The position numbers were made by a program, and so were the translations under genes. 64,000 bases of DNA, from the NCBI GenBank assembly GCA_019918135.1, contig WBZZ01005583.1, positions 124,001 to 188,000 of the forward strand, in the 5' to 3' direction. Of the stretch, positions 60,604 through 64,000 are shown piece after piece. This stretch comes from Paulinella micropora. Taxonomy: Eukaryota > Cercozoa > Imbricatea > Euglyphida > Paulinellidae. The notes under the pieces are model-generated. The model had not been told where the DNA came from and did not search any database. It was given only the letters and a program-made list of their open reading frames with translations. Each line of letters begins with the position of its first letter. Within the stretch, counting starts at the first letter, position 1.

Positions 60604-61545
60604 TCACGATCCGACATAGGTGGCCAGAGTGTGCAGGCGTGCAAAAGCGGAGCCCAGACTTGGCGCCTGCGACCAGTATTGTACGCCCTTAGCTTCGTCC
60701 TGGGGCACCGAGACGCCAAAGAAATGGTAAGCGCCCAGCAGACAACGTGCGTCCGCATGGGCTTGCGCAGAGGCCTTGGCAGCCCACGCGGCTGCTTGGC
60801 CTTTGTCTTGGGCTGTGCCCTCGCCAGAGTCGTAGCATAGAGCTAGCCGGAACTGTGCTGCTAGGCTACCTTGCAACGCCGCCTTCTTGAAGAATTCAAA
60901 CGCCTTGATCTGATTCTTTGGAGTCCCCCAACCGTTCTGATGGCATGCTGCTAGCTGAAACTGCGCGTCCGCTAGATTTCGGAGAGCTGCTTGCTGGTAC
61001 AGCTGGAAGGCTCTGGCATCGTTCTGAGGAACCCCTCTGCCCCCCAAGTAGCAGTCGCCCAGCCGTAACTGTGCCGTCGAGTTCCCCTTGGCAGCCGCTT
61101 TTCCATACCACTGCACCGCTTTGAGTTCATTTTTTGTCACTCCTTGGCCTTCCGGGTAGCAGTCGCCAAGGTGATATTGTGCGTCTGTCTGCCCTTGCTT
61201 CGCCGCCAATTCGTACCACTTCACAGCCTCAGCTTCGTTCTTTACAACTCCCTCCCCTTCTTGGTACCACGCACTCAACCAACTCTGCGCTTGTGCGTCC
61301 CCTTGTTCCGCGGCGGCCTTGAACCACCTGGCAGCTTTGGCCAAATCCTGGTCGACGCCCGTCCCGTGGGCATAGCAGGCTGCCAGACACAGCTGGGCGT
61401 CGGTGTTGCCTTTGCTCAGCGGCTTCCCGCAAAAGCCGGGTCTGGCGCTCTTGGACTCAACAAGCGCCGCCTCCAGGTGCGCACGTGACAACATCGTACG
61501 CCCGCGGTTGCGACGCCGTCTCTTCTTGTAACCAGAGCTAACCAT
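60604..61545 (-). CDS. Sel1-repeat protein (313 aa, about seven repeats)
   Basis: The ATG opens a basic front (MVSSGYKKRRRRNRGRT). From about residue 45, seven consecutive Sel1 repeats of 36 residues follow, for example AQYHLGDCYPEGQGVTKNEL, then KAVQWYGKAAAKGNSTAQ. They carry the A-x-x-x-LG-x-x-Y-x-x-G-x-GV pattern and a partial last repeat. Sel1/TPR-like solenoids are protein-interaction scaffolds. The frame is intact. Its last 100 bp reappear at 17793-17900, and a single similar repeat ends the 30-32 kb gene. Confidence 0.85.
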   Translation of the reverse strand: MVSSGYKKRRRRNRGRTMLSRAHLEAALVESKSARPGFCGKPLSKGNTDAQLCLAACYAHGTGVDQDLAKAARWFKAAAEQGDAQAQSWLSAWYQEGEGVVKNEAEAVKWYELAAKQGQTDAQYHLGDCYPEGQGVTKNELKAVQWYGKAAAKGNSTAQLRLGDCYLGGRGVPQNDARAFQLYQQAALRNLADAQFQLAACHQNGWGTPKNQIKAFEFFKKAALQGSLAAQFRLALCYDSGEGTAQDKGQAAAWAAKASAQAHADARCLLGAYHFFGVSVPQDEAKGVQYWSQAPSLGSAFARLHTLATYVGS

Positions 61546-61549
61546 ATTC

Positions 61550-62140
61550 AGCGATGTGCAATACTTACAAGAAAAAGTTTCTTTTGGGGAGGGAGTTTTT
61601 TCTGGGGGAGGGAGAAGGAAGTTTGTTTGGGGGGGCCGCGCCCCCCTCCCCCCCGCTTTTCTGTTTTCTCTCTTTTTTCCCTTCCCCTTGTGAGGTCATA
61701 GGATAAGGTGGCAGGGATGTGCTTCTCCCCCTTCTGTGCAAGACTTTCAGTCAACCCCGTCGCTAGAGTTTGATTTATTCTTGTCCAGTGGACTTACCAG
61801 GCCCAGCTAAAGTGTACAGGCGTGCACAAACTGAATTTGCGTTTCTGCAGGTCACGCCGAGCGACAATGAGTGCGAGCCTTGCCCCCCTGGTTAGGGCAT
61901 TTAGTGTGCCAAAGCACATTGACTTTGTCAGAGCTTTATTAAACTTCTTTTTAAAAAAGACATAAATCAGGACTAAGCTTTTTAATAGCGTGGAAACAAC
62001 GACGGACTGTCCCTTGCTAGTTGTAGGCTGTGCCGGTCTTGCACGAGCTGCTGCCGTGCGGAAAACTAAGATTCCGACGACACGGTGGCTGTCTTAAAGC
62101 GCAGATTTTTATAACAGCACAAAATTCTTTATAACAAGAC
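61550..62140. other. Intergenic, no gene seen
   Basis: A poly-G/C tract lies at 61610-61655. At 61905-61960 GTGCCAAAGC then ACTTTGTCAGAGCTTTATTA resembles an inverted T core and marks a likely gene end for plus-strand transcription. Otherwise the sequence is unique without useful open frames. Confidence 0.45.
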
Positions 62141-62144
62141 CTAT

Positions 62145-62861
62145 TCAAGCGAGGGGAGGGACTGCAAAAGAAAACGATGTCCGGGGCTCCAGCACGAACC
62201 TGCGGCGGTTGGACGGGCGGTGGTCAATGTACCAAGTAGAAAAGGGCATCGCTACCCCGACGGCGCCTTGTCCGTGCCATGGCTCGGCCACCGTGCACAA
62301 TGTCAGACAAATATGAAAAATATGAAAAGAGGAAAAAAAGATTTTTGACAGACAGCCAAAGAGACAGACGGAGAAGGGGAGGGGGGGGGGGGAGAGAAAG
62401 AGAAGGAGAAGGGGAGAAGAAGGAGGAGGGAAATCACGCGGAGAAATTTCTACTTTGGGATTTTGGGATTTTGGGAGTTCGGGGGACACGGTGCCCCGAG
62501 CGCTGGCTGGGTGCGACAGGGGGGCGGCTACGCTGTTGGTTCCGGCACGCGGGGTTACCTTACCCCTTTCCCCCCTTCCTTCCTCTTGCCTACGCTCTCT
62601 AGGCCTTTTCCCGGGGGCAACAAAGAGCAGGCAGCGGGGCAGGTTTGACAATGAATAGTAGTCAGGCACACCTCCCTCAAATCCATCACCCTCCCGGGGC
62701 AAAGTACCTTCTGGCTCTTCACTTGCCCCGATTTGGCACCACAGAAAAATTTTATTAAGAGGGTAACAGCTGGCGGCTATGGCTGTTGCATTGCTTGTTT
62801 TTTCCGTCGTTCTTCCGCATTTTAAGTACATTAATTCTTTATTTAGATAAACGATTGACAA
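62145..62861 (-). repeat. P unit plus a coding-like fragment
   Basis: A P right half lies at 62185-62335 (GGCGGTTGGACGGGCGGTGG ... CACCGTGCACAATGTC), followed by its purine linker. On the minus strand at about 62640-62831 the frame MYLKCGRTTEKTSNATAIAA, then CYPLNKIFLWCQIGASEEPE, looks protein-like but runs into the repeat. It is probably a gene front cut by the P insertion. Confidence 0.45.
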
Positions 62862-62956
62862 GCTAGTTTTAAGTCCTAGATAAGTCTAGCAAAGCCACGA
62901 AAGAGTACGTGTTGAAAAAGGAATGGCCTGACCCCACAGAAAAAGCAACTGCCTAA

Positions 62957-63226
62957 TTATGCGTTGTGTAAGTGATCTTCTTGTCTTTTTTGTCTCTTCG
63001 CCCAGCGCGGTTCTGCCATGTCTTTTTCGTCGCGCTTTTTGCACTTTTTTTGCCCCGAAGCTTCTTGTTCGCTGATATGCGCATCTTCCTGTATTGTCTC
63101 ACTTGTCGAGCGCCCGTTCCCTTTCTTTTGCTTTTTCTTCGACAGTTGCGAGAGGAGGTCATTCTTTGTGTACGGGAAAAGCAATCCCTGCGTTCTTGGT
63201 CCTTTCTTGCCAAGAGAATAATACAT
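62957..63226 (-). CDS. Lys-rich protein frame (89 codons)
   Basis: The ATG opens MYYSLGKKGPRTQGLLFPYT, then KNDLLSQLSKKKQKKGNGRS and a basic/acidic tail (KKCKKRDEKDMAEPRWAKRQ). Coding-looking sequence on the same strand extends upstream to about 63440, so this is more likely the C-terminal part of a longer interrupted gene than a complete one. The basic tail suggests nucleic-acid binding or nuclear import. Confidence 0.45.
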   Translation of the reverse strand: MYYSLGKKGPRTQGLLFPYTKNDLLSQLSKKKQKKGNGRSTSETIQEDAHISEQEASGQKKCKKRDEKDMAEPRWAKRQKRQEDHLHNA

Positions 63227-63440
63227 GCTCTGAGCAGACGGTTTTTTCAGGTCGATTCTTGGAAATTTTTGCTTAAAGCGAGCCAGAAACTGTTATTGGG
63301 CTGGCTTGTTCAATTCACTCTTAGGATAAAACGTATTGCAGAAAAAAGTACAGATTTTCTTTTACTGAAAGCTGCCTTTTGGCCTCAAACCCTTGGACCA
63401 TACGGCGGTAAAGTTCTCGGCCTGGTCAAAACATCGAGTT
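63227..63440 (-). pseudogene. Upstream part of the 62.96-63.2 kb gene, interrupted
   Basis: Protein-like pieces on the minus strand include DQAENFTAVWSKGLRPKG, CTFFCNTFYPKSELNKP and FLARFKQKFPRIDLKKPS. They read toward the Lys-rich frame. At least two breaks are present. The family is unknown. Confidence 0.4.
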
Positions 63441-63477
63441 CAGGTTTTCTAGACTTTGAGGGCGCTAGGGGTAGGCT

Positions 63478-63999
63478 TCAGGGGAAGTAGGGTGCGTAGC
63501 TAAACCAGTAATTCATAAAATCTGCTATCAGAGAGCCGCTCTTTCTGGCTTGGGCGAGAGAAAGCTGTTGTAGAGTCCAGCCCGAGAGCTTGGCGGTTGT
63601 ACCTGGGGGGGGAGACGACGACGAAGCGACGGGCGGGTAGCCCCGGCAAAGACCGCTGGCTTGCAAAGAAGTGGGTAGGCGCCTCAGCACGATGCTTGAA
63701 TTAGCTAGACCGTTCCAAGCCTCGAGAAAAGGCCCGCCGTCGCTCCTTTGTGCCAGAACTGTCCACAAACGAACACAGGAAGCGCGCTGCTTCCCGCTGG
63801 GCTGTCGCGCAGCGCAGAGCAAGGGCTTGATCAGCACTTTGAGCACCGCACGCGTGACCTTTCCCCCGTCCGGGTGTTCAGGGGCCGGCTCGCGTTGTTC
63901 TGCCGAGAGGGGGCTGTCCTGAGCGATGGACGCTTGCATGCAGAGTGTATTAAGATACCACGAAAGGGCGTTGGCGGCTTTGAGAGACTGCGGCGGCAC
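63478..63999 (-). CDS. Partial gene running off the window end
   Basis: The frame is open to the last bases of the window without an ATG, so the N-terminus lies outside. It is helical and Leu-rich (NALSWYLNTLCMQASIAQDS; AVLKVLIKPLLCAARQPSG; LRRLPTSLQASGLCRGYPPV) with a Ser/Pro stretch and the end DFMNYWFSYAPYF. No family is recognised. Confidence 0.45.
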   Translation of the reverse strand: MPPQSLKAANALSWYLNTLCMQASIAQDSPLSAEQREPAPEHPDGGKVTRAVLKVLIKPLLCAARQPSGKQRASCVRLWTVLAQRSDGGPFLEAWNGLANSSIVLRRLPTSLQASGLCRGYPPVASSSSPPPGTTAKLSGWTLQQLSLAQARKSGSLIADFMNYWFSYAPYFP

Positions 64000-64000
64000 G

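Noticed and set aside
62972-63490. A 172-codon plus-strand frame
   Set aside because: It is Phe/Leu/Arg-rich and antisense to protein-like minus-strand sequence, so it is probably a shadow.

Overview
The window reads as an accessory, repeat-swollen part of a large DNA virus-like genome (Nucleocytoviricota-like), or of a protist genome carrying such DNA. I cannot decide between the two. Pointing that way are compact frames without evident introns; the domains F-box, KCTD-type BTB, RING/TRAF zinc finger, Kelch, Sel1 and an SF3-type helicase; many small Cys-rich proteins; clustered paralogues; and AATAAA/TTTATTAAA-like gene ends. No capsid, DNA polymerase, RNA polymerase or packaging gene is visible, so the assignment is inference. 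No rRNA, tRNA or CRISPR array was seen.

Layout: 1-24.5 kb is dominated by interspersed and tandem repeats that I call P (about 200-bp palindromic, MITE-like units), T (about 100-bp units resembling gene 3-prime ends), H (short GC hairpins in a conserved frame) and D (about 400-bp units at 15.3-17.1 kb). Only a few genes sit among them: a zinc-binding frame and a BTB gene at 2.1-3.0 kb, a RING protein at 7.8 kb, membrane-protein frames at 14.4-15.2 kb and the front part of an F-box paralogue at 17.2 kb. From 24.5 to 64 kb the window is gene-rich: a 603-aa coiled-coil protein (27.9 kb), a large Sel1-tailed gene (30-32.6 kb), two copies of an unknown gene family (26-27 and 33-35 kb), a duplicated module of an F-box-like gene plus SF3-type helicase with two 128-bp-arm palindromes (35.7-44 kb), an intact F-box/LRR gene (44.8 kb), a secreted PKD/BspA-like surface protein with tandem repeats (47.4-50.3 kb), small zinc-binding proteins, a Kelch protein, a second F-box/LRR gene, a paralogous family at 54-58 kb and a seven-repeat Sel1 protein (60.6 kb).

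Many genes are interrupted or cut, often where a repeat abuts them. The region looks like old or relaxed accessory DNA shaped by duplication, repeat insertion and point decay, although assembly error in the homopolymers could contribute. The encoded domains (F-box, BTB/KCTD, RING, Kelch, LRR) are those of ubiquitin-ligase adaptors and protein-interaction modules, so the working genes probably act on host proteins.
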